Assembly (NCBI RefSeq): GCF_000373585.1
Contig: NZ_KB891891.1
Location: 40,271-104,270 of the forward strand
Direction: 5' to 3'
From: Streptomyces sp. MspMP-M5
GTDB lineage: Bacteria > Actinomycetota > Actinomycetes > Streptomycetales > Streptomycetaceae
Length of the DNA stretch: 64,000 bases
This document shows, in pieces, positions 28,974-37,046 of this stretch (position 1 is its first letter; each line of letters starts with the position of its first letter). Position numbers and translations under genes: made by a program. Below the pieces are notes generated by a model. It did not search any database. It was not told the DNA's origin and was given only the letters and a program-made list of their open reading frames with translations.

Positions 28974-29006
28974 GAAGGTCCCGGTTCGAAGTGAACCGGG
29001 ACCTTC
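28974..29006 (-). terminator. Terminator of the tRNA Glu-Asp-Phe cluster
   Basis: A perfect 14-bp stem, GAAGGTCCCGGTTC (28974-28987) with 28993-29006, loop GAAGT, 12 nt past the 3' end of tRNA-Phe on the minus strand. Confidence 0.85.
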
Positions 29007-29018
29007 TCCCAATGGGTG

Positions 29019-29092
29019 TGGCTGGGGCCGGGGTCGAACCGGCGACCTTCCGCTTTTCAGGCGGACGCTCGTACCAACTGAGCTACCCAGCC
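29019..29092 (-). tRNA. tRNA-Phe(GAA)
   Basis: A 74-nt cloverleaf: acceptor GGCTGGG/CCCAGCC, D arm GCTC..GAGC with GG in the loop, anticodon stem TCCGC/GCGGA with loop CTGAAAA (anticodon GAA), T arm GCCGG-TTCGACC-CCGGC. Discriminator A. Last gene of the minus-strand Glu-Asp-Phe cluster. Confidence 0.96.
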
Positions 29093-29096
29093 GCAG

Positions 29097-29171
29097 CGGT
29101 CCTGACGGGATTTGAACCCGCGGCCTCCACCTTGACAGGGTGGCGAGCACTCCAAACTGCTCCACAGGACC
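29097..29171 (-). tRNA. tRNA-Asp(GTC), second copy
   Basis: Identical to the tRNA-Asp at 23308-23382. It lies 4 nt upstream of tRNA-Phe, so the two are cut from one precursor. Confidence 0.96.
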
Positions 29172-29217
29172 TTGCATTGTGCGAGTGGCGTGAACCAGTC
29201 TCGCACACGGTGGTGCG

Positions 29218-29290
29218 TGCCCCCAACGGGATTCGAACCCGTGCTACCGCCTTGAAAGGGCGGCGTCCTGGGCCACTAGACGATGAGGGC
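29218..29290 (-). tRNA. tRNA-Glu(TTC)
   Basis: A 73-nt cloverleaf: acceptor GCCCTCA/TGGGGGC (one G-T pair), anticodon stem CCGCC/GGCGG with loop CTTTCAA (anticodon TTC), T arm ACGGG-TTCGAAT-CCCGT. Discriminator A. First gene of the Glu-Asp-Phe cluster. Confidence 0.96.
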
Positions 29291-29373
29291 TGATGGCCCG
29301 CCTTGGCGCCGTTACCGGCCCCGTCGGGGACGTGAGAAGCATATGGGATGGGAGGACCGTTCGCCAAAACGGT

Positions 29374-31074
29374 TTACCCGGACCGGCCGGAGGGCGTCGC
29401 CGACGGGCTCGGGGAGGGGGGCGCGCCCGGTGTCCCGGGCTGGTTCTCGCGGGCCAGATGGCGGCTGACCTCGGCACGGGTCAGCCCCAGACCGCCCAGC
29501 GTGATCTCGTCCCACGCCTGGAGCCGCTTGGTGGTGCGGTCCAGGTAGAGCACCGACGCCTCGACGGGCGCGGGCTTCTGGTCCTGGACCGCGCGCAGCC
29601 CGCCGCCGCCCGTGGTGCCCTCGACCATCAGCCGGGTGCCCCGGGAAAGGGTGCTGATCTCGCGCTGATGGAGGTGGCCCGCCAGGGCCAGCGGTACCAG
29701 GCCGTCCGTCTGTGCCGCCGCGACCGGGTTGTGAGCCAGCGCGATGTCCACCGGGGTGCCCGCCAGCCGCTGGGTGCGCAGCGCGTCGGCGAGCCGGCCG
29801 CCGGCGGTGCGCTCGGCCGCGTCGCCGGCGGGTGCCACCGAACGGTCCGGGGTGAACTGCGGGTCGCCGACGCCCGCGATCCGCAGCCCCGCCACCTGGG
29901 TGACCCGGCCGTCGTCGAGGACCGTGACGTGCCGGCGGCCGGCCAGATAGCGCTGGGTGGTGCGCGAGTCGTGGTTGCCGCGGACCCAGACGTACGGGGC
30001 GCCGAGGGTGGCGACCGGGTCCAGGAAGTGGTTCTCGGCGGCCGAGCCGTGGTCCATGGTGTCGCCGGTGTCGATGATCACGTCGATCCGGTACTGCTTC
30101 ACCAGGGAGGCGATGAGGTGCCAGCCGGCCGGGTTGAGGTGGATGTCGGAGACGTGCAGGACGCGGAGGGTGGTCGGGTCCGGCCGGTAGGCGGGCAGCG
30201 TCGAGGCGGCGTCGTAGAGCTTGCTGACGTTGGTGACCAGGCGCGCCAACTCCTTTTGGTAGACGTCGAATTCGCTGACGATGCTGCGTGCCGTGCCGAC
30301 CACGGACGGGGCGGAGGAGAGCAGCCCGGAGAACCGCGGCTCCAGGACGGACCTGGGGTTCCAGGTGGCGTACGCGGCGGCTCCGGAGGCGGTCAGCAGG
30401 GCCAGGGCGAGGCCGCCGGCGGCCAGCGCGCGGCGCGGCCGGCGGTAGACGACCAGGCCCAGTGCGGTGGCGCCGCCGGCCACCGCGGCGCAGGAGGTCA
30501 CCACCAGGCCGGCGGCGCCGTGCAGCACGTCGCGGGTGACCTCTCGCTGGAGCCCGGCGAACCGCTCCGGGTGGTCGACCAGCGCGGCGGAGCGGACCGG
30601 GTCCAGCCGGTCGACGGCGACGTCGAGGCGGACCGGCCCGGCGTGGCTGTCCAGCTCCAGGTCGCCCAGGGGCGGGACGGTGATCCGGGTGCCGCCGGTC
30701 AGCGCGGGACGCAGCGCCATGCTGGTGTCCATCGGGCCGACCGGCGCCCGGACGCCGCCGAGCAGCAGCAGCCCCAGCCAGGCACCGAGCAGGCTGATCG
30801 CCACCAGCCCGAGGGCCCGGGTGTACGGGCGCGCGGGCGGCGCGAGCCAGGTGCCCGGGGCCGTGCGGCGGGGCGGGCGGGACCGGCGGCGGAGGGCGGT
30901 GAGCAGTTTCCCCGGCGCGCCGGACCGGGCGCGGGCGGCGGGACGGCGGCGGTGGCCGGGGCGGCGGGGGCCCGGCAGGCGGAAACGGTGGCGGCCTGGC
31001 GGGTCGGGTCGTGGTGTACGGGAGCGCGCGACGCGGGCCATTGGCCCCGTATGCCCGCCGTGCCCGTCCGTCAT
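29374..31074 (-). CDS. Membrane-bound metallophosphoesterase
   Basis: A 566-residue protein. The N-terminal 80 residues are Arg/Pro-rich. Hydrophobic segments lie near 86-106, 192-212 and 222-240. The C-terminal half is a calcineurin-like phosphoesterase with all metal motifs: HVSDIHLNP, DTGDTMDHG, VRGNHDSRT, LAHNP and AGHLHQRE. The catalytic domain follows the last segment and is probably exposed on the membrane. The substrate is unknown; related proteins act on nucleotides or phospholipid head groups. The start may be GTG/ATG 31074 or ATG 31041, and neither has a strong ribosome binding site. Confidence 0.9.
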   Translation of the reverse strand: MTDGHGGHTGPMARVARSRTPRPDPPGRHRFRLPGPRRPGHRRRPAARARSGAPGKLLTALRRRSRPPRRTAPGTWLAPPARPYTRALGLVAISLLGAWLGLLLLGGVRAPVGPMDTSMALRPALTGGTRITVPPLGDLELDSHAGPVRLDVAVDRLDPVRSAALVDHPERFAGLQREVTRDVLHGAAGLVVTSCAAVAGGATALGLVVYRRPRRALAAGGLALALLTASGAAAYATWNPRSVLEPRFSGLLSSAPSVVGTARSIVSEFDVYQKELARLVTNVSKLYDAASTLPAYRPDPTTLRVLHVSDIHLNPAGWHLIASLVKQYRIDVIIDTGDTMDHGSAAENHFLDPVATLGAPYVWVRGNHDSRTTQRYLAGRRHVTVLDDGRVTQVAGLRIAGVGDPQFTPDRSVAPAGDAAERTAGGRLADALRTQRLAGTPVDIALAHNPVAAAQTDGLVPLALAGHLHQREISTLSRGTRLMVEGTTGGGGLRAVQDQKPAPVEASVLYLDRTTKRLQAWDEITLGGLGLTRAEVSRHLARENQPGTPGAPPSPSPSATPSGRSG

Positions 31075-31152
31075 GCGGGACGGAGCGGCTCCGCTTCGGC
31101 GGCGGACGGGGCCCGCGGACGGCCGCCGGGAACCGCCGGGGCCCCGGCCGGA

Positions 31153-31503
31153 TCAGCCCCAGCCCAGCTCATGGAGGCGGGCGTCCTCGATTCCGAAGTG
31201 GTGGGCCACCTCGTGGATCACGGTCACGGTGACCTCGTGCACCACGTCCTCCGGCGTCGCGCAGTACCGCAGCGTGGGGCCCATGTAGAGCGTCACGCGG
31301 TCCGGCAGGACCGCCGCGTACCACTCGCCGCGCTCCGTGAGGGGGGTGCCCTCGTACAGGCCCAGGAGTTCCGGGTCGGCCGGATCCGGTTCGTCCTCCA
31401 CGAACACGGCCACGTTGTCCATCAGCCGCGTCAGCTCCGGCGGAATCCGGTCCAGCGCGTCGCTGACCAGACCTTCGAACTCCTCGCGCGTCATCTCCAG
31501 CAC
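31153..31503 (-). CDS. Minimal zincin-like metallopeptidase
   Basis: A 116-residue protein of the small metallopeptidase family found in actinobacteria. The zinc motif HEVAHHFGIED lies near the C terminus, with His, His and a downstream Asp as expected ligands. The N-terminal part reads MTREEFEGLVSDALDRIPP. The physiological substrate is unknown. GTG 31503 is preferred: a -10-like GACAAT lies 6 nt before it on the minus strand, suggesting a leaderless mRNA, and homologues start at this LEMTREEFE. An in-frame TTG at 31521 is the alternative. Confidence 0.9.
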   Translation of the reverse strand: MLEMTREEFEGLVSDALDRIPPELTRLMDNVAVFVEDEPDPADPELLGLYEGTPLTERGEWYAAVLPDRVTLYMGPTLRYCATPEDVVHEVTVTVIHEVAHHFGIEDARLHELGWG

Positions 31504-31937
31504 GGGGCCATTGTCCGGCAACGTCTGGTTTCCTGTCGCGCATGGCGGAGCCCCGCTGACACGCCTGTGTGCGGTGCGCGGACGGGGTCGGGGCGGGAAC
31601 GGGGCAGCTTCCTCGATTTCCTCGGTGAGCTGCGTGACAACCTCGCCCGCCGAGCGGCGAGTTGGCCTCCCGTTCGGGGGCCGAGGTTTTCACGCTCCCG
31701 CCATCCGTGCGTGTTCGGCAGCGAACTCGACAGCAAAAAGGGCCGGCACCTCGGCATCGCCGGCGCGTGGTTGCGTGCGCTCGGCTGCGGCCGAGGAGTG
31801 GCGGGCCGCGGTGTACGGGAGCCCCGGCGGGCGGATGCGGTGCGGGTGTCCGGCGCCGCGTGTCCTCAAGTGGGGGGCGGGAGTTGGGCAGGGCGTCCGA
31901 CGCCGTCCCTGCGCCCCGGATCCCGGAGGTCCCGCCC
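31504..31937. other. Spacer between divergent metallopeptidase and lipoprotein genes; no gene seen
   Basis: 434 nt with no credible coding frame. It should hold the promoters of the two divergent genes; only the -10-like GACAAT of the metallopeptidase (31510-31515, minus strand) is visible to me. Confidence 0.45.
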
Positions 31938-32681
31938 GTGTGCCCGATGCCCCCTCGCCCGTCGTCCGCCGCCGACCCGTCCACCGCCAGGGTGCCCGCG
32001 CGGTGGCCGGGCGCGCGCTCGATGGCACGGGTCGCGGCCGCGGCGGTGACCGTCTCCGCGTGCGCCGCCGCGCTGGCCGGCTGCATGAGCGTCAGCGATC
32101 CCGGGCACCCCGCGCCGTCGGGCAGCGCCGCCCGGCCCGGCGACGGGAAGGCGGGGGCGCCCGGCCACGGTGGGCCGGCCACCGACGGGCGGGGCGACGG
32201 GCACCGGCGGACGGGCCACGGCCCCGGCCGTCCGGCGGGCGGCGACGCCGTGAAGGGCCGCGAGGACGACGCCGGGGCGTCGCCGAGCGCGGTGCCGTCC
32301 GCCTCGCCGGCGGTGCCGGCCACGCCCGCCCGCCCGGCCCGGCCGTCCGGCCCGGAGCCGGGCCCCGGGCACGGCGCGACCCCCGGCCCGGGCGGCTCCT
32401 CGGGACCCGCGCGGCCCTCGCCGTCCCGCCCCGGCCCGCCGCCCTCGCCCAGCGCGCCGGCCCCCGGCTCGCCGAGCGCGCCGCCCAGCCGGCCGTCGGG
32501 CGGTTCCGCGTCGCCGGGCGGTGGCGCCCAGGCGTCCGGGCCGTCGCCCCTCGCCCCGAAGTACTCCCCGAAGTCGTCGGCCGCCGCGTCCGCCTCGGCC
32601 CCTGCGCGCGGGTCCGAGCCGGGCGGCGGCATGGCCTCGCTGTCCTCGCCGATGTCGCCCCAGATGGAGTGGGACGCCTGA
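31938..32681 (+). CDS. Putative lipoprotein with long Pro/Ser/Gly-rich chain
   Basis: A 247-residue protein. After a basic segment, a hydrophobic stretch MARVAAAAVTVSACAAALAGC ends in the lipobox LAGC, so the mature protein should be lipid-anchored on the outer face of the membrane. The rest is low-complexity Pro/Ser/Gly/Ala with no folded domain visible, ending PMSPQMEWDA. GTG 31938 has GGAGG 8 nt upstream; ATG 32022 directly before the signal sequence is an alternative. Possibly a cell-wall-spanning tether. Function unknown. Confidence 0.7.
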   Translation: MCPMPPRPSSAADPSTARVPARWPGARSMARVAAAAVTVSACAAALAGCMSVSDPGHPAPSGSAARPGDGKAGAPGHGGPATDGRGDGHRRTGHGPGRPAGGDAVKGREDDAGASPSAVPSASPAVPATPARPARPSGPEPGPGHGATPGPGGSSGPARPSPSRPGPPPSPSAPAPGSPSAPPSRPSGGSASPGGGAQASGPSPLAPKYSPKSSAAASASAPARGSEPGGGMASLSSPMSPQMEWDA

Positions 32682-32715
32682 GGAACGGGGGAGGAACGCG
32701 GCCGGACAAGGCCAT

Positions 32716-32745
32716 TTGCATTGTGGGGGCCTGGGTGCGTATGGT
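32716..32745 (+). promoter_or_regulatory. Probable promoter of the DEAD-box helicase gene
   Basis: TTGCAT (32716-32721), an 18-nt spacer and TATGGT (32740-32745) resemble a housekeeping promoter. It implies a 5' leader of about 150 nt before ATG 32903. Confidence 0.5.
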
Positions 32746-32783
32746 GGTAGATCGTTTGATCCCATTTGCCCGGCGCCTTGAAA

Positions 32784-32807
32784 AGAGCGCGCCGTGTGGC
32801 GCGTTCT
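32784..32807 (+). promoter_or_regulatory. Leader hairpin upstream of the DEAD-box helicase gene
   Basis: AGAGCGCGCC (32784-32793) pairs with GGCGCGTTCT (32798-32807), with one G-U pair and loop GTGT, then a CT-rich tract. It lies inside the predicted leader and could be an attenuator or stability element, as seen upstream of other bacterial DEAD-box genes. Confidence 0.45.
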
Positions 32808-32902
32808 CTCCCTTACCGTGGCTGACCGCATAGAGGCGGTCTTGGTGAAATCACACGGAGTTGTGGGCGCGTGCCGAGACTCCGGAAGGTTTCGCATTTC
32901 GC

Positions 32903-35182
32903 ATGTCCGTTTCCATTGATCAGTCCGTCCTGCCCGCGCACGACGAGCAGCCCGAGCAGCCGGCGTCCGAGACGGTCGAGGCCACCGCGCCCGAGCCCGT
33001 CGAGACCGTAGAGACCGCCGAGCCCGTCGTGGCCGAGGACGCCGCCGGTGCCACCGAGGACGGCGACACCGACACCGTGACCTTCGCCGACCTCGGCCTG
33101 CCCGAGGGCGTCGTCCGCAAGCTCGCCCAGAACGGCGTCACCACCCCCTTCCCGATCCAGGCCGCGACCATCCCGGACGCGCTGGCCGGGAAGGACATCC
33201 TGGGCCGCGGCCGCACCGGCTCCGGCAAGACGCTCTCCTTCGGTCTGCCGACCCTGGCCCGCCTGGCCGACGGCCGCACCGAGAAGAAGAAGCCGCGCGC
33301 GGTCATCCTCACCCCGACCCGCGAGCTCGCGATGCAGGTCGCGGACGCCCTCCAGCCCTACGGCGACGTGCTCGGCCTGAAGATGAAGGTCGTCTGCGGC
33401 GGTACGTCCATGGGCAACCAGATCTACGCCCTGGAGCGCGGTGTCGACATCCTCGTCGCCACCCCGGGCCGGCTGCGCGACATCATCAACCGCGGCGCCT
33501 GCTCCCTGGAGGACGTCCAGGTAGCCGTCCTCGACGAGGCCGACCAGATGTCCGACCTGGGCTTCCTGCCCGAGGTCACCGAACTGCTGGACCAGGTGCC
33601 CGACGGCGGCCAGCGGATGCTGTTCTCGGCCACGATGGAGAACGAGATCTCCACCCTGGTCAAGCGCTACCTGACCAACCCGGTCAGCCACGAGGTCGAC
33701 AGCGCCCAGGGCAACGTCACGACCATGACCCACCACGTCCTCGTCGTGAAGCCGAAGGACAAGGCGCCGGTCACCGCCGCGATCGCCGCCCGCAAGGGCC
33801 GCACCATCATCTTCGTCCGCACCCAGCTGGGCGCCGAGCGCGTCGCCGAGCAGCTGATCGAGGCGGGCGTGACGGCGGACGCGCTGCACGGCGGCATGAC
33901 GCAGGGCGCCCGTACCCGGGTGCTCGCGGACTTCAAGGACGGCTACCTCAACGCGCTGGTCGCCACCGACGTCGCCGCCCGCGGCATCCACGTCGACGGC
34001 ATCGACCTGGTCCTCAACGTCGACCCGGCCGGTGACCACAAGGACTACCTGCACCGCTCGGGCCGTACCGCCCGCGCCGGCCAGTCCGGCACCGTCGTCT
34101 CCCTCTCCCTCCCGCACCAGCGCCGGCAGATCTTCCGCCTGATGGAGGACGCGGGCGTGGACGCCTCGCGGCACATCGTCGGCGGCGCCGGTGCCTTCGA
34201 CGAGGACCTGGCCCGGATCACCGGTGCGCGCTCGCTCACCGAGGTCCAGGCCGAGTCGGCGAACAACACCGCCAAGCAGGCGGAGCGCGAGGTCGGCGTC
34301 CTCACCAAGGAGCTGGAGCGGGTCCAGCGCCGCGCCACCGAGCTGCGCGAGGAGGCCGACCGGCTGACCGCGCGGGCCGCCCGCGAGCGCGGCGAGGACC
34401 CGGCGGAGGCGCTGGCGGAGTCCGCCAAGGCCGCCGCGGAGACGGTGGCCGAGGCCGCCGCGGCCTCCGTGCCGGCCCAGCCGGGCCCGGGCGACCGCCG
34501 GCCGTACGAGCGCCGGGACGACCGCCGGGACGAGCGGCGCGGTGAGCGTCGGGACGAGCGGGGCGGCTTCGGCCGGGACCGTGACCGGGATCGTCGGGAC
34601 GACCGTGGTGGGCGTTCCTTCGAGCGTCGCGACGACCGGCGTGACGAGCGTCGGGACGAGCGCGGTGGCTTCGGCCGGGACCGTCGGGACGACCGCGGTG
34701 CACGTTCCTTCGACCGCCGTGACGACCGCCGGGACGAGCGGGGCGGCTTCGGCCGGGACCGTGACCGGGATCGTCGGGACGACCGTGGTGGGCGTTCCTT
34801 CGAGCGTCGCGACGACCGGCGTGACGAGCGTCGGGACGAGCGCGGTGGCTTCGGCCGGGACCGTCGGGACGACCGCGGTGCGCGTTCCTTCGACCGCCGT
34901 GACGACCGGCGCGACGACCGCGGCGGCTTCCACCGCGACCGCGGCGAGCGCCCGGCCCGTTCGTTCGGCCGCGACGACCGCGGCAGCCGCCCCTCCGGTG
35001 GCTACCGCTCCGGCGGCGACCGCCCGTTCAACCGTGACGACCGCTCCGGCGGCCGGCCGACCTCCGGCTACCGTTCCGGCGGCGACCGCCCGTACGGCCG
35101 GCGGGACGACCACCGCGGCTCCGGCAGCGCGTCCGGCTTCGGCCGCCGCGAGGACAAGCCGCGCTGGAAGCGCAACGGCTGA
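32903..35182 (+). CDS. DEAD-box RNA helicase with Arg/Asp/Gly-rich repeat tail
   Basis: A 759-residue protein. An acidic leader (1-57) is followed by the helicase core: Q-motif region FPIQAATIP, Walker A GRTGSGKT (103-110), PTRELAMQ, VAVLDEADQM, FSATM, then RTARAG-type motif VI (HRSGRTARAG). A short coiled region (about 465-510) leads into a roughly 225-residue tail of RDDRR, DERGGFGRD and RSFERR repeats. Part of the tail is a 180-bp tandem duplication. Such tails bind RNA and can drive condensate formation; the family remodels ribosomal and structured RNA, often in the cold. ATG 32903 starts at MSVSIDQS. Confidence 0.95.
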   Translation: MSVSIDQSVLPAHDEQPEQPASETVEATAPEPVETVETAEPVVAEDAAGATEDGDTDTVTFADLGLPEGVVRKLAQNGVTTPFPIQAATIPDALAGKDILGRGRTGSGKTLSFGLPTLARLADGRTEKKKPRAVILTPTRELAMQVADALQPYGDVLGLKMKVVCGGTSMGNQIYALERGVDILVATPGRLRDIINRGACSLEDVQVAVLDEADQMSDLGFLPEVTELLDQVPDGGQRMLFSATMENEISTLVKRYLTNPVSHEVDSAQGNVTTMTHHVLVVKPKDKAPVTAAIAARKGRTIIFVRTQLGAERVAEQLIEAGVTADALHGGMTQGARTRVLADFKDGYLNALVATDVAARGIHVDGIDLVLNVDPAGDHKDYLHRSGRTARAGQSGTVVSLSLPHQRRQIFRLMEDAGVDASRHIVGGAGAFDEDLARITGARSLTEVQAESANNTAKQAEREVGVLTKELERVQRRATELREEADRLTARAARERGEDPAEALAESAKAAAETVAEAAAASVPAQPGPGDRRPYERRDDRRDERRGERRDERGGFGRDRDRDRRDDRGGRSFERRDDRRDERRDERGGFGRDRRDDRGARSFDRRDDRRDERGGFGRDRDRDRRDDRGGRSFERRDDRRDERRDERGGFGRDRRDDRGARSFDRRDDRRDDRGGFHRDRGERPARSFGRDDRGSRPSGGYRSGGDRPFNRDDRSGGRPTSGYRSGGDRPYGRRDDHRGSGSASGFGRREDKPRWKRNG
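34551..34910 (+). repeat. 180-bp tandem duplication inside the helicase tail
   Basis: 34551-34730 and 34731-34910 are the same 180 nt (60 codons) except for one synonymous change (A at 34702, G at 34882, both Ala). Within each unit, shorter RRDDR/GGFGRD motifs repeat. The near identity points to a very recent duplication or ongoing copy-number change. Confidence 0.9.
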
Positions 35183-35512
35183 CCCGGCCTCTGCCGGCCG
35201 CCCGGCTGATGGCCGGTGCCGGTAGCCTTCACGGCTCTCCAGGGCCCGTACCGCACGGAAGTGCCGTACGGGCCCTGTGTGTTGAGGCGCCGCGGGGGAC
35301 GTGGAGCCGGGCCGGTGGCATACGAGTTGGCGCGTTGCGGGGCGCGTGCCGTACCGGGTGCGCGGTGCTGCGGGGCGCCTTCCGGGAGCGCGGCGTACGG
35401 CCCGTAGCTGCGGAATCGCGGGCGGCGGGACGTGGCCACGGCACGCCGGGGATCGGCCAGATCCACCATGCCTTCGGGCTGCGGCGCGTCCTCGGGCTAT
35501 GCTGCTCGGTGC
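35183..35512 (+). other. Spacer before tRNA-Lys with a strong terminator (35240-35277)
   Basis: CAGGGCCCGTAC at 35240-35251 pairs with GTACGGGCCCTG at 35266-35277; inside it GCAC/GTGC continue the stem around GGAA after one C-C mismatch. It ends the helicase transcript. The remaining sequence to 35512 shows no gene. Confidence 0.75.
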
Positions 35513-35585
35513 GGGCCATTAGCTCAATTGGCAGAGCAGTGGACTTTTAATCCATTGGTTCAGGGTTCGAGCCCCTGATGGCCCA
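35513..35585 (+). tRNA. tRNA-Lys(TTT)
   Basis: A 73-nt cloverleaf: acceptor GGGCCAT/ATGGCCC, D arm GCTC..GAGC, anticodon stem GTGGA/TCCAT with loop CTTTTAA (anticodon TTT), T arm CAGGG-TTCGAGC-CCCTG. Discriminator A. A stem-loop at 35625-35658 follows. No repeat of its 3' end was found downstream, so I see no sign of an integrated element. Confidence 0.96.
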
Positions 35586-35624
35586 CCGAACCACTCGCAG
35601 GGCAGGCCGCCTGACCTGCGGTTC

Positions 35625-35658
35625 AGCGCCTCGACCGGTAATCACCGGCCGGGGCGCT
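35625..35658 (+). terminator. Terminator after tRNA-Lys
   Basis: AGCGCC (35625-35630) pairs with GGCGCT (35653-35658), with an inner ACCGGT/ACCGG stem around AATC. Confidence 0.55.
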
Positions 35659-35699
35659 TCGCATTTCCCGGCTACCGGCACTGCGGGGGACCGGTGGTT

Positions 35700-36236
35700 T
35701 CACGGTTTGAGGGGGCTGCCGAGGGCGCCGACGTAGTTGCCGGGATGCGTCGCGCCTTCTTGTCGGGTGACCGGTCCCCATGGCCAGTCGAGACTGGTCG
35801 AACGGCTGTTGCCGGGCAGGGTGATGTCGACCCTGTTGGGCTTGATGGCCTGTGCGGGTTCGTTGAGTTCGCTGAGGAAGACGAGGGTGAACGTCGTGTG
35901 GGTGCCCGGCGCGATGGTGACCGTCCGGGGCTTGGTCCTGGGGGTGTGCCGCAGGGTCTCGGTGTCGTGTGCCGCCTTGGCTTTGAGGGTGACGTTCGGA
36001 TAGCCGTGGAGCGTGCACGACTTGTCGCCCTTGTTGTGCACGCGGACGATGGCGGTGTCCTGGTTGCCGGTACCGCCGTGCTTCGCAGTGCCGCCGGCCC
36101 AGGACAGGGCCAGCTGCTGAACGGAGCAGGTGTGCGGTGCGGCAGCCGGGGTTCCGGCGGGCGCCGTGCCGGCCACGGGCAGGGTGAGTACCGCCGCGAG
36201 GGTCACGGCACCGAGGTGACGGGGTTGGCAGAGCAT
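35700..36236 (-). CDS. Secreted DUF4232 protein
   Basis: A 178-residue exported protein. A signal peptide (about residues 1-28, LGAVTLAAVLTLPVAG) is followed by a DUF4232 domain: CSVQQLALSWAGG, then TAIVRVHNKGDKSCTLHGYPNV, with the two conserved cysteines probably bridged outside the cell. Its role is unknown; the family is common and variable in Streptomyces. ATG 36236 has GGAGGTG 5 nt upstream. It faces tRNA-Lys and is followed upstream by a decayed gene, which suggests an accessory segment. Confidence 0.88.
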   Translation of the reverse strand: MLCQPRHLGAVTLAAVLTLPVAGTAPAGTPAAAPHTCSVQQLALSWAGGTAKHGGTGNQDTAIVRVHNKGDKSCTLHGYPNVTLKAKAAHDTETLRHTPRTKPRTVTIAPGTHTTFTLVFLSELNEPAQAIKPNRVDITLPGNSRSTSLDWPWGPVTRQEGATHPGNYVGALGSPLKP

Positions 36237-36501
36237 GGCTCACCTCCGATGGCCGGCCTGCCGCCCGCCCGGGCCCGGGCAGTTACGAACCCGGGGACGC
36301 GAATGCGGGGAGGCGCACAAGGACGGCCTGCGGGCCTTCGATGGATGCGCGAAAGGGGATATCGGGATGTCCACCAGGGAGCCTTTCCTGGAGGTCCCGG
36401 CGGGCGGCTCCGGCGCAACTCCGGTGCCTCACGGGCGAACCGTACGGCCTTCCCCCAGCCTCCCCCGATCCCCGCGACTTCGCATCCCGGCCGGCGCGCG
36501 G
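36237..36501. other. Spacer; no convincing gene
   Basis: 265 nt between the DUF4232 gene and the pseudogene. A plus-strand frame from ATG 36367 (MSTREPFLEVPAGG) looks coding for about 25 codons and then loses bias; it may be a gene remnant. Confidence 0.35.
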
Positions 36502-36895
36502 TCACTTCGCGCCGGTCCCCGGGCCCCGGCGCTCCACACGGACGTCCAGGGTGACCGGCACCTGGTGGCCGCCGGCCGCCGCACTGCGGGCCCCGGTCTC
36601 CGCGCTGGACTCGATGTAGGGGGCGTAGTGGTCGAGCGCCCTAGTCGGCGATGTTGCCACCGGCCAGGTCGAAGGAGACCTCCTGGAGCGCGATGGGCAC
36701 CCCCGCCTCGTGATGCAGCACACCGGTGTGGCGTGTCGAGGTGTAGAGGTCGAGGTCGTCCTTCGGCACCAGTCCCGATTCGTCCTCCGCCAGGGACCCC
36801 AGCGGGGACGGCAGCACGTCGAGGGTGATCTCGCCGGATGCGGGATCGATCCTGTGCAGGGTGACGTCGAGGCCGATGCGGTCGCGCAGCTCGGC
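36502..36895 (-). pseudogene. Frameshifted, truncated DUF4436-like gene
   Basis: On the minus strand, 84 codons from 36895 down to a TAG at 36643-36641 have strong coding bias but no start codon at their head (TGA at 36898-36896). They encode ELRDRIGLDVTLHRIDP, then GEITLDVLPSPLGSLAEDE and VSFDLAGGNIAD. One nucleotide out of frame, coding resumes with ALDHYAPYIESS and PVTLDVRVERRGPGTGAK, stopping at 36502. Read together (..NIAD-Y-ALDHY..), the pieces resemble the outer domain of DUF4436 membrane proteins. A +1 frameshift near 36640 and loss of both ends make this a pseudogene. Family assignment is tentative. Confidence 0.65.
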
Positions 36896-36956
36896 TCACC
36901 AGCTCACCTGCACCGTGGATTCATGTGCCGGGTGAATGAGTCGGACGGGGCGGCTA

Positions 36957-36986
36957 TTTGTCCGGGCGGGCTGCCCTGCCTAGCGT
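36957..36986 (+). promoter_or_regulatory. Probable promoter of the DHA2 exporter gene
   Basis: TTTGTC (36957-36962), an 18-nt spacer and TAGCGT (36981-36986), about 60 nt before GTG 37047. Confidence 0.45.
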
Positions 36987-37046
36987 CGTCGGGGAAAGAC
37001 GGGGGAGTGGGGTGGACATTGTCCGCCGGTCCGAGGGTGGGAAATC

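Noticed and set aside
29293..32049. A 918-codon open frame on the plus strand
   Set aside because: It runs antisense through the metallophosphoesterase and zincin genes, both with intact catalytic motifs.
36341..36619. Plus-strand ORF upstream of the pseudogene
   Set aside because: Only a short stretch looks coding and it then overlaps the clearly coding minus-strand remnant.
35513..36960. Integrated element at tRNA-Lys
   Set aside because: No integrase gene and no direct repeat of the tRNA 3' end was found downstream; only an accessory gene and a pseudogene are present.
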